In this document: in pieces, positions 24,629-33,170 of the stretch
Position numbering within the stretch: the stretch's first letter is position 1
Layout of the letters: each line of letters starts with the position of its first letter
The notes under the pieces: generated by a model
Told to the model about the DNA's origin: nothing
What the model saw: only the letters and a program-made list of their open reading frames with translations
The model's database searches: none
Source: Microscilla marina ATCC 23134
Lineage (GTDB): Bacteria; Bacteroidota; Bacteroidia; Cytophagales; Microscillaceae
Assembly (NCBI RefSeq): GCF_000169175.1
Contig: NZ_AAWS01000066.1
Span: 1 to 46,992 of the forward strand
Reading direction: 5' to 3'
Length of the DNA: 46,992 nucleotides
Program-made: the position numbers and the translations under genes

Positions 24629-25522
24629 ATGAAGCTTTTATTTTTAGTAAACCCTATTTCGGGTGGGGTAGACAAAACCCCTTTTATGGAAGTAGCCAAT
24701 CAGTTGTGCAACAAGTATGGCATAGACTTTCAAGTATTTGAAACTACCGGAAATAATGACAAAGAGTGTTTTGAAAAACAATTAAATGATTATCAACCAG
24801 ATAGGGTAGCAGTAGTAGGGGGAGATGGTACCGTACAATTTGCGTCGATTGCTTTGCAAAGCACTCATTATGCTATGGGCATTGTACCCTTGGGCTCTGC
24901 CAATGGCATGGCAGAAGAGTTAGGCGTAAATAATGACCCTACCGAAGCGTTTAAAGATTTACTATTGTCACACCTGATCGTACCCTTAGACCTATTGCAG
25001 GTAAATAAAGCGCATCAATTGTTGCATATTGGCGATGTAGGCACCAATGCTGAATTGGTAAATAAATATGAAAATGACTCGCGCCGGGGAATGATGACCT
25101 ATGCCAAGTATTTGTTGAGCGAACTGGTAAACCTGACTCCCTTTGAAGTAAAGATAGAGGCCAACGGAGAGGTAATAGAAAAATCGGCCATTATGGTGGC
25201 TATATGCAATGCCCAAAAGTATGGTACAGGTATACCGCTCAATTTGTCGGGCAACCCTTTAGACGGGCAGTTTGAACTGGTAGTCATAGAAAAAGTAGGG
25301 GTTAAATCATTGATAAATGCAGGATTGTCTAAATTTGATCCTAGGTTTTTCGACGATGAGCACAGCACCATCATCACCACCAAAGAAGCCCGCATTTGCT
25401 TAGAAAAATCCAGACTACTACAGTTAGACGGTGAAGTAATAGGTGAGGTAGAAACCATTGATGTGGGCATTTTGCCTGGTGTAGTGCAGCTGATTACTAA
25501 CAAAGACAACCCACACGTATAG
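24629..25522 (+). CDS. Diacylglycerol/lipid kinase family protein
   Basis: 297 residues, the DagK/YegS/sphingosine-kinase fold. NPISGG at 8-13, nucleotide-binding GGDGTV at 64-69, PLGSANGMA near 90-98, and the C-terminal LQLDGEV motif near the end. It transfers ATP phosphate to a lipid hydroxyl such as diacylglycerol. It is co-transcribed with the APP1 phosphatase (5-bp gap), so the pair may run opposing steps between phosphatidate and diacylglycerol. The exact lipid is not readable from sequence. Confidence 0.9.
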   Translation: MKLLFLVNPISGGVDKTPFMEVANQLCNKYGIDFQVFETTGNNDKECFEKQLNDYQPDRVAVVGGDGTVQFASIALQSTHYAMGIVPLGSANGMAEELGVNNDPTEAFKDLLLSHLIVPLDLLQVNKAHQLLHIGDVGTNAELVNKYENDSRRGMMTYAKYLLSELVNLTPFEVKIEANGEVIEKSAIMVAICNAQKYGTGIPLNLSGNPLDGQFELVVIEKVGVKSLINAGLSKFDPRFFDDEHSTIITTKEARICLEKSRLLQLDGEVIGEVETIDVGILPGVVQLITNKDNPHV

Positions 25523-25554
25523 TTGTTGTTGGTAAAATATTTTTTAAAAGCTAG

Positions 25555-25601
25555 ACTATCCTTTACAGGTTTTTGAAAAATCAGTCGGGGATAGTTTTTT
25601 T
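25555..25601 (+). terminator. Terminator of the APP1-kinase operon
   Basis: ACTATCC (25555-25561) pairs with GGATAGT (25589-25595) around a loop with its own TTTTT/AAAAA pairing, followed by T7. It lies ~30 bp past the kinase stop. Confidence 0.5.
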
Positions 25602-25692
25602 ATAGTACTTGATGCAAAGCCCTATTTAGCAAACGTTCATAGATGCTACATAAGGCTAAGTTTTAGCTTAAACGATAGTGGGGAGGGAAGTT

Positions 25693-26730
25693 TTACATCA
25701 AAATCCCTTTTTTAGCCTCAATAGGCGCAGGCAGGTCAGTTTCTCCCAACATTTCTCTGAGGTCAATCTCTATAGTGCGACACAACGACAACATTGGAAT
25801 ATCGTTTGCCATTCCCTGAAAAGGATTTTCAGAATATTCGCCCACCAGTTCCATGACAATGTATACCCAAGATACCAGTGTACCAAAAGGAATAGACAAC
25901 CATATCCCTAGCTCGCCCAGTTTGCTAAACTCAGAAATCATCCCGAAAGGGAGCAAAAGAATAAATATACCTACAAAGGTCAGACTCATATTATTGTATT
26001 GACGGGGCAACGGAAATTTTTTGATGCGTTCGCATTTGCCCTGCTGAGTATAAAAGTCTTTAAGAATTGTCTGCAGCTCCATATGCCTAAAATGATCTGT
26101 CAAACCTTTTTGCTGCAAGGCAGCAAGTTCGGTAGCTTGCTGGTTGATGAGTTGGGTGGCAGGATTGGCATATTGGCTCATGCGCTGTTGCTCTTCGGCA
26201 GACACAAAATTATCGAGTGTGCTCTGGTTGTGTTCTTCCTCCACAAGCCCCACCCCCGTAGTTTTTCTATACATTCGACCTTGCTTGCCTACCAAGCCCG
26301 ATTGATTGGCGTGCTCCCAAGGGGTTACTACCAGTAACTGCTGCCTTAAGGTATACAGCCATCCTATATGACGATAAATCAAGGCTTTTTTTACTTCATG
26401 GAGTTGTTGAGGCGATACAGCCTGTGCCGCAAACTGGTTGCTAATAAAACTGTTGACATACATGCTCCACGAACGGCTTGAGTTGACTATAGCCCCCCAT
26501 ATTTTGCGGGCTTCCCACATACGGGCATAGGCACTGTTGTTTTTAAATCCCAGGTAAAAGGCAACCGCCGTACCCACGATTGACAAGGGTAGCCAAGGTA
26601 CCACCAACCAGTTTAATTTGGCATACCTGTATACCAGAACTACGGTGGTCATCCAAGTGGCAATCCAAACGATGTGATGCCCGGTAAATTGAATCACTTT
26701 TTTAAATCCTAGGGTTTTTACAACATACAT
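25693..26730 (-). CDS. Bestrophin-family anion channel (UPF0187)
   Basis: 345 residues. Two hydrophobic segments near the start (~18-36 and ~42-62) precede the family's NNSAYARMWEARKIWGAIVN region (~65-84). A cytoplasmic helical section and a second hydrophobic pair (~230-275, FVGIFILLLPFGMI and GTLVSWVYIVMELVG) follow, and EYSENPFQGMANDIPM matches the conserved tail of bacterial bestrophins. Homologues form pentameric channels for chloride or cations in the inner membrane. It is transcribed alone, convergent with the lipid-kinase operon. Confidence 0.9.
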   Translation of the reverse strand: MYVVKTLGFKKVIQFTGHHIVWIATWMTTVVLVYRYAKLNWLVVPWLPLSIVGTAVAFYLGFKNNSAYARMWEARKIWGAIVNSSRSWSMYVNSFISNQFAAQAVSPQQLHEVKKALIYRHIGWLYTLRQQLLVVTPWEHANQSGLVGKQGRMYRKTTGVGLVEEEHNQSTLDNFVSAEEQQRMSQYANPATQLINQQATELAALQQKGLTDHFRHMELQTILKDFYTQQGKCERIKKFPLPRQYNNMSLTFVGIFILLLPFGMISEFSKLGELGIWLSIPFGTLVSWVYIVMELVGEYSENPFQGMANDIPMLSLCRTIEIDLREMLGETDLPAPIEAKKGILM

Positions 26731-26934
26731 GGGTTTGACAAAAAATTAGGGTGAGTAAAATTTCTGCTTGTTTTGTGGGCAATATAGCAAAGATTTATAA
26801 AAATAAAGCGGGTGGCTTTGAAGAGGGCTAGACGGGAAAGGTGAACTACTAAGGTGATTTTTTGTAGAAAAACGATTATTTAGTGACTCATTTTACGTTA
26901 TTTAGCACACTATAATAACTAACGTTTTTATTTT

Positions 26935-27729
26935 ATGAAAAATCAATTATCAATTTACACGCTATTTACTTTTATCCTATTGACTGGCTTAAGCCTGCAT
27001 ACTTACGCCCAAAACAAGTTGCCAAAGGGCGAGTGGATTTATCAGCGAAGCATGGGAACGATGAGTATAAAGATGACCGCTGTTTTTACCAAAGACCAAG
27101 TGGTATATGCGGTGGCAACCAATGGCCAAGAAATGAAAGAGAGAAGTAAAACATTTAAAGTGCTGAAGTCGGTGGTAAAGAATGGCAAAGGAAAAATGTT
27201 ATTGCAAGAATTAGACAAAGAAAAATATTCTATAGGTTTCTTCAATCAAAAAAGTAAAGATGAGTTGATCATGATGCCCGCTGATCCTGGAATGAATGAT
27301 CGGTCAAAGGCAGAAAATATGTTTAAAAACGCCGAAAAGGCCATTGCCGAAGAAATGGAACATCGTGTGCCTGGTACGCCAAAACAAATGAAGTTTGATC
27401 CTTATGAGTTTGGTTGGTTGTGGCGCAGCAAAAAAATGGTAGATGAATTATCAGCTTTGCCCACTATGCCTGAGCTTGACAAAAAAGGACTCATAGAGAT
27501 GATGGATGACATGATCGTGGCGATGAAAAAGACAAAAGGTGCTAAAGCTGAAATGGTAAATGCGATGGCTATGATGCAAAACATGGAAACCATGTTAATC
27601 AATAAGGGGTACAATCCTTATACATCGATGGGGGCATTGATGAAGTCACAAATGAAGTTTGCCAGTGATCCAGAGGTGCAGAAAAAAGCGCAGGAGCTTC
27701 AAAAAATACAGATGAGCAAAAAGAAGTAA
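26935..27729 (+). CDS. Secreted Met/Lys-rich protein, function unknown
   Basis: 264 residues. Signal peptide 1-25 (ending HTYAQ). Residues ~30-115 look like a beta-rich, lipocalin-like sheet (GEWIYQRSMGTMSIKMTAVF, KYSIGFFNQKS). The C-terminal half is helical and very Met-rich (IEMMDDMIVAMKK, NAMAMMQNMETMLI). The Met clusters could bind copper or simply reflect exported helical structure; no CxxC or His cluster supports metal binding. Single-gene unit with a strong terminator. Confidence 0.65.
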   Translation: MKNQLSIYTLFTFILLTGLSLHTYAQNKLPKGEWIYQRSMGTMSIKMTAVFTKDQVVYAVATNGQEMKERSKTFKVLKSVVKNGKGKMLLQELDKEKYSIGFFNQKSKDELIMMPADPGMNDRSKAENMFKNAEKAIAEEMEHRVPGTPKQMKFDPYEFGWLWRSKKMVDELSALPTMPELDKKGLIEMMDDMIVAMKKTKGAKAEMVNAMAMMQNMETMLINKGYNPYTSMGALMKSQMKFASDPEVQKKAQELQKIQMSKKK

Positions 27730-27746
27730 TAGTAATTTTTCTTGGC

Positions 27747-27784
27747 AACAAAGCCAGCCTCAAGAGATGGAGGCTGGCTTTGTT
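27747..27784 (+). terminator. Intrinsic terminator, 15-bp stem
   Basis: AACAAAGCCAGCCTC (27747-27761) pairs perfectly with GAGGCTGGCTTTGTT (27770-27784) around an 8-nt loop, 17 bp after the stop. Confidence 0.85.
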
Positions 27785-28198
27785 GTATAAGCTTTTGTGG
27801 GAAAATACCTCTAAATAAATCTGGGGACTTTTTCGCCATAGTGTAATAAATTGTACAACAATACCTTTGTATCAAGCGTGTGCTTCAGGGCTAAATAGTC
27901 AAACTTCATAAACCTGCCTTTGGGTATTTTTAGATCAGTTACTTAGTATATTTCGCATAGCCTGCCTATTATTGCATTTTATTTACACAATAAGTTCAAT
28001 GAGGGCTTTCTGATAAGGACTTGTTTAAAGCATTCGTGTTTAGGTGGTTTTCGCTGAGTGTTGTTCTCAGATGCATTAAACCGAGCTTTAGCGAGTGGCT
28101 AAACCCTCCAAATTAAGTGTTAGAGGGCTCAGTCTTTCGGCTAACCCTTAAACAAGCACTCAAAACAAGGAGGAGAAAGCAACAAGTTGCGATTAATT
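27785..28198. other. Intergenic region
   Basis: After the terminator there is A+T-rich sequence, then a partly self-complementary stretch at ~28075-28150 with TTTAGC/GCTAAA words and AGGGCTC. AGGAGG at 28168-28173 precedes the EEP gene and is one of few strong Shine-Dalgarno-like sites in the window. Confidence 0.4.
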
Positions 28199-29293
28199 AT
28201 GCGGAAATTTTTTAAATGGTTTATGATCACAGTATTGGTCTTAACGGGTGTATTTTTTACTTGGGTATATTTGGCTACCTACCACCCCAATGCTGTTCAA
28301 CAAGAGCAAGTAACCTGTGGCAAAGATGCCCCCACTCTTAAAGCAGGGCAATCACTCAAAGTATTGAGCTGGAACGTGCAGTATATGGCAGGCAAAGGCT
28401 ATGTGTTTTTTTATGATCTGCTCGATAACTCTGGTCCGGACACACGCCCTTCAAAAGACTCTATTTCCTTAACAATCAAAGAAGTAGCCCGAATTATCAC
28501 TCAAGAAGACCCCGATATTATTTTACTACAAGAAATAGACGAAGGCGCTGCCCGTACCGACAAAGAAGATCAACTCAAGCGATTGTTGGGCTTGATCAAC
28601 AAAGCGTATCAATGCCATTGCTCAGCCTTTTACTGGAAAGCTTCTTTTGTGCCCGACCCTCACGTAATGGGCTCGGTGGGAATGAAACTATCTACCATTT
28701 CTAAATATAAAATAAGTGAAGGCATTCGTCATCAGTTGCCCCTGATTCCTCAAAACTTTTTAGTGCAGCAGTTTTACCTCAAGCGTGCTGTATTGGAAAC
28801 AAAAATGCCCGTAGAAGGCAACAAAGACTTGTTAGTGTTAAACACCCATCTTTCGGCATTTGCCCAAGGCACCAATACCATGGAACAACAAGTAGTCCAT
28901 GTAAACAAAATGCTAAAAGAGCGTACCAAACAGGGACATCCCTGGTTATTGGGGGGAGACTTTAACCTGTTGCCAGTGGGCAATGCCTATAGAACGTTGC
29001 CCAAATACCAGAAAAAGTATTACAAGCCAAAAACCGAAATTGCCTCATTTTTTAACGACTACCAGGCAGTGCCCAACATAGAGCAAACTCGTGGCGAAAA
29101 TCGAGCAGAATGGTTTACGCACTTTCCCAACGACCCCAGAGTAAAGCAGCCCGATAGAACCATCGACTACATATTTTTTTCTAAAAATATTGATCTGGGA
29201 AAAACAGGTATTGGACAGAAAGATACGTGGAGTATTTCCGATCACTTGCCACTAATGGCTGAGTTTAGCCTTAAGGGAGCAATTAAAAAATAG
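28199..29293 (+). CDS. Endonuclease/exonuclease/phosphatase (EEP) family hydrolase
   Basis: 364 residues from ATG 28199. An in-frame TTG at 28187 sits 13 nt after AGGAGG, so the start could be 4 codons longer. One N-terminal membrane anchor (~6-26) places the domain outside the cytoplasm. EEP motifs: LSWNVQYMAG (Asn), LLQEID (metal Glu), LNTHLSAF, LGGDFNLLP (Asp/Asn), and DHLPLMAEF at the end. The family includes sphingomyelinases, inositol phosphatases and nucleases; the substrate is not readable. A possible phospholipid or glycolipid phosphodiesterase. Confidence 0.85.
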   Translation: MRKFFKWFMITVLVLTGVFFTWVYLATYHPNAVQQEQVTCGKDAPTLKAGQSLKVLSWNVQYMAGKGYVFFYDLLDNSGPDTRPSKDSISLTIKEVARIITQEDPDIILLQEIDEGAARTDKEDQLKRLLGLINKAYQCHCSAFYWKASFVPDPHVMGSVGMKLSTISKYKISEGIRHQLPLIPQNFLVQQFYLKRAVLETKMPVEGNKDLLVLNTHLSAFAQGTNTMEQQVVHVNKMLKERTKQGHPWLLGGDFNLLPVGNAYRTLPKYQKKYYKPKTEIASFFNDYQAVPNIEQTRGENRAEWFTHFPNDPRVKQPDRTIDYIFFSKNIDLGKTGIGQKDTWSISDHLPLMAEFSLKGAIKK

Positions 29294-29344
29294 GATCCCC
29301 GTTCTTTGATAGCTATTTTATTCTGAGACACGGCACTTTTTAAA

Positions 29345-29425
29345 GTCATAGCAGAGCTACGGCTGCAAACCAAGGCTAAAGCTTTGCTGTGCCGAGCTCT
29401 ACCAAAGGCTAAAAGTAACAAAGTA
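29345..29425. repeat. Dispersed intergenic repeat copy
   Basis: ATAGCAGAGCTACGG... GGCTAAAGCTTTGCTGTGCC... CAAAGGCTAAAAGTAAC. Same family as the copies near 32478 and 36200, and complementary to them in parts. Confidence 0.5.
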
Positions 29426-29560
29426 TCGGGGCAAAAGAGTAGCTACAAAATGGGTAGGTTATTTCTTGTTTGCTCCCTAAATAGCATCAGATAGTTTTGA
29501 TAAGTGCAAGCTGCTCTAGACAAAAGAAGTCCACAAACTTTAAATAAAGGCGGGTTCACC

Positions 29561-30484
29561 TCAATATTTCTTTTGGGTAAGCTTGCGCTGAAACTCACTG
29601 GGCGAGGCCTTTTTTTTCCGTTTAAACAATCGGGTAAAATACGACATACTATTGAAGCCACACTCCAGATACACCTCTTTTATTTTTTTGTGGGGGTCAT
29701 GCAACAATCGAGTGGCAAGCTTGATGCGTTCATCGTTGATAAAGTCAGTGGGTGATACCCCTAGCTCATTTTTAAAAACCCTATAAAAATTAGACTCACT
29801 CATGTGTACCTGGTCGCTCAAGTGTTGAATGCTCAACGGTTGGTCAAGGTTTTCTTTAATGTACTTGATCACATACGTCAACCTGTGGTCGTCTGGTTGG
29901 CTTTGTACACTACTAAAGTGTTCGCGGTTTTCTTTTTGCAAAATCCGGATAATGAGCTCCTTCAGCATAAAATCGGCAAAAATATCTTTAGATGGATGGT
30001 TTTCGGTAAACAAAAACAAGAGTCGTTGAATGATGCCATGAATGGCAACATCGTTGGTAAAGTGAAAATTAAAATCAATAAAACGCCACTCATTACCATC
30101 TATTTTAGGCATATTTTCATTGAGCAAAGCCGCTATTTTTTTAATCTTATCTTCATTAATTGCCATCGCCAAACATCGGGTAGGTTTTTGTAGGCTTGCC
30201 TCCGGAAAATCAATACACATGGTTTCATTGCCAGGTAAAATGAGCGATTCTCCCGGCAAAAAATCAAATGACTTGGTATGTTCAAAATACATGATTTTTT
30301 TGCCAGTAAGCATACTTGCAAGTATGGGTTGTTTAAACTGTAGGGCTACCTTTTCGGCCTGTTGATGGGTTTCGAACACGTGCATTTCGGCATTGTTCAA
30401 AGTATAACTGGTTTGGTTTTCTACCAAGGTCTCAAGGGTACGGTTTTCGTAAAATTTTTGAGGTATACGCATATTCGTGTGCAT
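29561..30484 (-). CDS. AraC-family transcriptional regulator (ALDH-linked)
   Basis: 307 residues. N-terminal cupin-like domain of the AraC_N type (~20-180; FDFLPGESLILPGNETMCID). C-terminal tandem HTH ~205-305: LSIQHLSDQVHMSESNFYRV, FKNELGVSPTDFINDERIK, and IKEVYLECGFNSMSYFTRLF. Divergent from the aldehyde dehydrogenase gene across 383 bp. Regulators of this kind usually activate adjacent aldehyde dehydrogenase or alcohol genes. A perfect 17-bp palindrome lies 40 bp upstream of its start. Confidence 0.88.
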   Translation of the reverse strand: MHTNMRIPQKFYENRTLETLVENQTSYTLNNAEMHVFETHQQAEKVALQFKQPILASMLTGKKIMYFEHTKSFDFLPGESLILPGNETMCIDFPEASLQKPTRCLAMAINEDKIKKIAALLNENMPKIDGNEWRFIDFNFHFTNDVAIHGIIQRLLFLFTENHPSKDIFADFMLKELIIRILQKENREHFSSVQSQPDDHRLTYVIKYIKENLDQPLSIQHLSDQVHMSESNFYRVFKNELGVSPTDFINDERIKLATRLLHDPHKKIKEVYLECGFNSMSYFTRLFKRKKKASPSEFQRKLTQKKY

Positions 30485-30867
30485 TTTTCTGATACCCCAA
30501 TTTACATAAAATAGGACGCTTATACAGGTAATTTACCTGTTATTTTACAAATAATGCTAGGATTGTTCATATTGTTAAGAGGATAATGCAATTATTTTGT
30601 TTTTTAATTGAATAATTTTGAGAAGTGAATTTTTACAGACTATTGTTCTTGAATTGACCTTTTCATAAAAATATCATTACACTGTTAATTAAGTAAATTG
30701 TTGATTAGTTCGGATTTATTTTGTTTTCTGATGATTATAAAAAATAGAGCATAGCCACCAGCTACGTGATATTTTTTATGAGAAATCAAGGGGCAAAAGA
30801 AACCGAAAAAAGCATAATATATTTAGTTTAATAGTGTAATTATTTCAAACAAAAACAACCTTGTATC
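30485..30867. other. Divergent control region of araC-type/ALDH pair
   Basis: 383 bp, very A+T-rich. The palindrome at 30524-30540 is the only strong motif; no clear TAnnTTTG was found towards ALDH. Confidence 0.4.
30524..30540. promoter_or_regulatory. Perfect palindrome, candidate operator
   Basis: ACAGGTAA-T-TTACCTGT: 8-bp arms with a single central base, placed 40 bp before the AraC gene's start. It may bind that regulator or another dimeric protein. Confidence 0.4.
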
Positions 30868-32391
30868 ATGAGTGATGTATTGACCGAAGCCGGAAACCTG
30901 GTAGCAAAACCCGATTTTAAAGCCCAGTACGAAAATTTTATTGGGGGCAAATGGACAGCACCTGTTAAGGGCGAGTATTTCGACAACGTATCGCCCGTAG
31001 ATGGCAATACCTTTACTAAAGTAGCACGTTCTACTGCCGAAGATGTAGAGCTGGCTATAGACGCCGCCTGGGAAGCTGCCCCTCAGTGGAACAACTCTTC
31101 GGCAGCCTACCGCAGTAATTTATTGCTTAAAATAGCGGATGTAATGGAGCAAAACCTGGAAGCATTGGCAAGAGCCGAAACCTGGGACAATGGCAAAGCC
31201 ATCCGTGAAACAATGGCGGCTGATTTGCCATTGGCAATTGACCACTTTAGATATTTTGCCGGAGTAATAAGGGCAGAAGAAGGCTCTATGAGCGAGCTAG
31301 ATTCGTCTACTGTGTCTATGAATGTACTAGAGCCATTGGGGGTAGTAGGACAAATTATCCCCTGGAACTTTCCTATCCTTATGGCTACTTGGAAAGTAGC
31401 ACCTGCCCTGGCTGCTGGCAACTGTGTAGTGCTTAAGCCAGCCGAGCAAACCCCGGTAGGTATTTTGGTACTCTTGGAAATGATCGAAGACATCTTACCC
31501 GCAGGAGTGCTCAACGTAGTCAATGGTTTTGGGGTAGAGGCTGGCAAACCCTTGGCAAGCAGTAGCCGCATTAATAAGGTGGCATTTACCGGGGAAACCA
31601 CCACTGGGCAGTTGATTATGCAATATGCCTCTAAAAATATTATTCCGGTAACCTTGGAACTGGGAGGAAAGTCGCCCAACATTTTCTTCGAAAGTGTCAT
31701 GGATGCCGATGATGACTTTTTTGATAAATGCCTGGAAGGAGCAGTAATGTTTGCCCTCAATCAAGGCGAAGTATGTACCTGCCCATCGCGTTTGCTGGTG
31801 CAAGAAAGCATTTACGATGCTTTTATAGAAAGAGTAGTCGCACGTACCGAAGCCATTAAGTTAGGGCACCCACTGAGCCCCGATACTATGATGGGAGCAC
31901 AAGCATCAAACGACCAATACGAAAAGATCTTGAACTACATCAACATTGGCAAAGAAGAAGGTTGCGAAGTGCTCACTGGAGGCGAAGCTGCCCACAACGA
32001 CGGCTTGTCGGGTGGTTTTTATATTCAACCTACCATACTTAAGGGCAACAACAAAATGCGGGTGTTCCAGGAAGAAATATTTGGGCCGGTAGTATGTGTC
32101 ACTACCTTTAAAGACGAAGCCGAAGCCATAGAGATAGCCAACGACACTCTGTATGGTTTGGGGGCGGGCGTATGGACACGCGACACCCACCAGGCTTACC
32201 AAATATCGAGGGCAGTACAAGCCGGACGGGTTTGGGTAAACTGTTACCATGCCTATCCTGCCCACGCACCATTTGGCGGGTACAAAAAATCAGGTATTGG
32301 ACGCGAAACGCATAAAATGATGTTAAATCATTATCGACAAACCAAAAATATGTTGATTTCTTATGACAAGAATGCGCTAGGCTTTTTTTAG
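30868..32391 (+). CDS. NAD-dependent aldehyde dehydrogenase (ExaC/AldB type)
   Basis: 507 residues, the usual length. It oxidises acetaldehyde or other short aldehydes to the acid. Catalytic residues: Asn167 (PWNFP), Glu264 (LELGGKSPN) and Cys303 in GEVCTCPSR, the double-Cys pattern typical of the ExaC/AldB group linked to DUF779. NAD-binding region around [11 protein letters not shown]. Cytosolic. The AraC gene is divergent upstream and DUF779 follows 397 bp downstream, so together they look like an aldehyde-detoxification module. Confidence 0.93.
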   Translation: MSDVLTEAGNLVAKPDFKAQYENFIGGKWTAPVKGEYFDNVSPVDGNTFTKVARSTAEDVELAIDAAWEAAPQWNNSSAAYRSNLLLKIADVMEQNLEALARAETWDNGKAIRETMAADLPLAIDHFRYFAGVIRAEEGSMSELDSSTVSMNVLEPLGVVGQIIPWNFPILMATWKVAPALAAGNCVVLKPAEQTPVGILVLLEMIEDILPAGVLNVVNGFGVEAGKPLASSSRINKVAFTGETTTGQLIMQYASKNIIPVTLELGGKSPNIFFESVMDADDDFFDKCLEGAVMFALNQGEVCTCPSRLLVQESIYDAFIERVVARTEAIKLGHPLSPDTMMGAQASNDQYEKILNYINIGKEEGCEVLTGGEAAHNDGLSGGFYIQPTILKGNNKMRVFQEEIFGPVVCVTTFKDEAEAIEIANDTLYGLGAGVWTRDTHQAYQISRAVQAGRVWVNCYHAYPAHAPFGGYKKSGIGRETHKMMLNHYRQTKNMLISYDKNALGFF

Positions 32392-32788
32392 CCAGGATAA
32401 AAAACTTTTATCCTTTGCTAAGTAACGTGTTCAAAATAAGTTTCTGGTTTTTAGGGCAAATACGTGCAACTGACTGAGGCATTTAGCCTTTGGCAGAGCT
32501 CGGCAAAGCGAAGCTTTAGCCATCGGTTTTTGCGCTCAAGGCAACATCCGAGGGATGTTGAGCCAGACCGTGGGACGGTACTACGGGCAATAAAAATAAC
32601 GAAAAGCAGTAAAGCGGATTTATTCTAAGTCGGACAGTTATTGTTGAGGGCTGCGCCCGAAATCCCGTTTACGGGGCGAACACGTTACTAAGGAAATGTG
32701 ATCATAACTCATTGATATATTTAAATTTATCAAGCATTGGGTAGCCAAAAACTCCCAATGCTTTTATTGATTTAAAAAAGACTAAACG
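32392..32788. other. Intergenic region between ALDH and DUF779
   Basis: Contains a dispersed repeat (~32478-32532, TTTAGCCTTTGGCAGAGCTC... GCCATCGGTTTTTG), a CATCC/GGATG stem near 32545-32560, CCCGTTTACGGGG near 32663-32678, and a terminator-like hairpin at 32732-32763. Confidence 0.5.
32732..32763 (+). terminator. Terminator-like hairpin before DUF779
   Basis: AAGCATTGGG (32732-32741) pairs with CCCAATGCTT (32754-32763), followed by TTATT. Ending 25 bp before the DUF779 start, it may end the ALDH transcript or act as a leader attenuator. Confidence 0.5.
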
Positions 32789-33139
32789 ATGACCCACCGA
32801 GTAGTAGTAACCCCAGAAGCTGAAGAAGTAATTCACCAACTGAAAGCCAAACACGGCGAGCTTATGTTTCACCAAAGTGGCGGCTGTTGTGATGGTTCTT
32901 CGCCCATGTGTTTTCCCAAAGGTGAACTCATGACCAACGAAACCGACGTATTATTGGGAAGCATTGCAGACTGCGAGTTTTATATAGCCAAAGACCAGTT
33001 TGAATATTGGAAACATACCCAGCTCATTATCAATGTAGTAAAAGGCAGAGGTGCCAGTTTTTCGCTCGAAATTCCCCTGGGCTTGCGTTTTGTGACCGAG
33101 TCGAGAGTATACACCGAAGCAGAGCTGGCATCGCTTTAG
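32789..33139 (+). CDS. DUF779 family protein
   Basis: 116 residues. The family is found next to ExaC-type aldehyde dehydrogenases across bacteria; function unproven, thought to assist the enzyme. The hallmark is LMFHQSGGCCDGSSPMCF, with Cys33-Cys34 and Cys41, a possible metal or thiol site. The rest is a small beta fold (DCEFYIAKDQFEYWKHTQL, FSLEIPLGLRFVTESRVYTE). Same strand as ALDH. Convergent with the PBP4-like gene, 31 bp apart. Confidence 0.88.
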   Translation: MTHRVVVTPEAEEVIHQLKAKHGELMFHQSGGCCDGSSPMCFPKGELMTNETDVLLGSIADCEFYIAKDQFEYWKHTQLIINVVKGRGASFSLEIPLGLRFVTESRVYTEAELASL

Positions 33140-33170
33140 AAAAGGAATCACCTTATTCATCATTGACCAT

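Noticed and set aside
31107-32265. Minus-strand ORFs over the aldehyde dehydrogenase
   Set aside because: Antisense frames of a gene with complete catalytic residues on plus.
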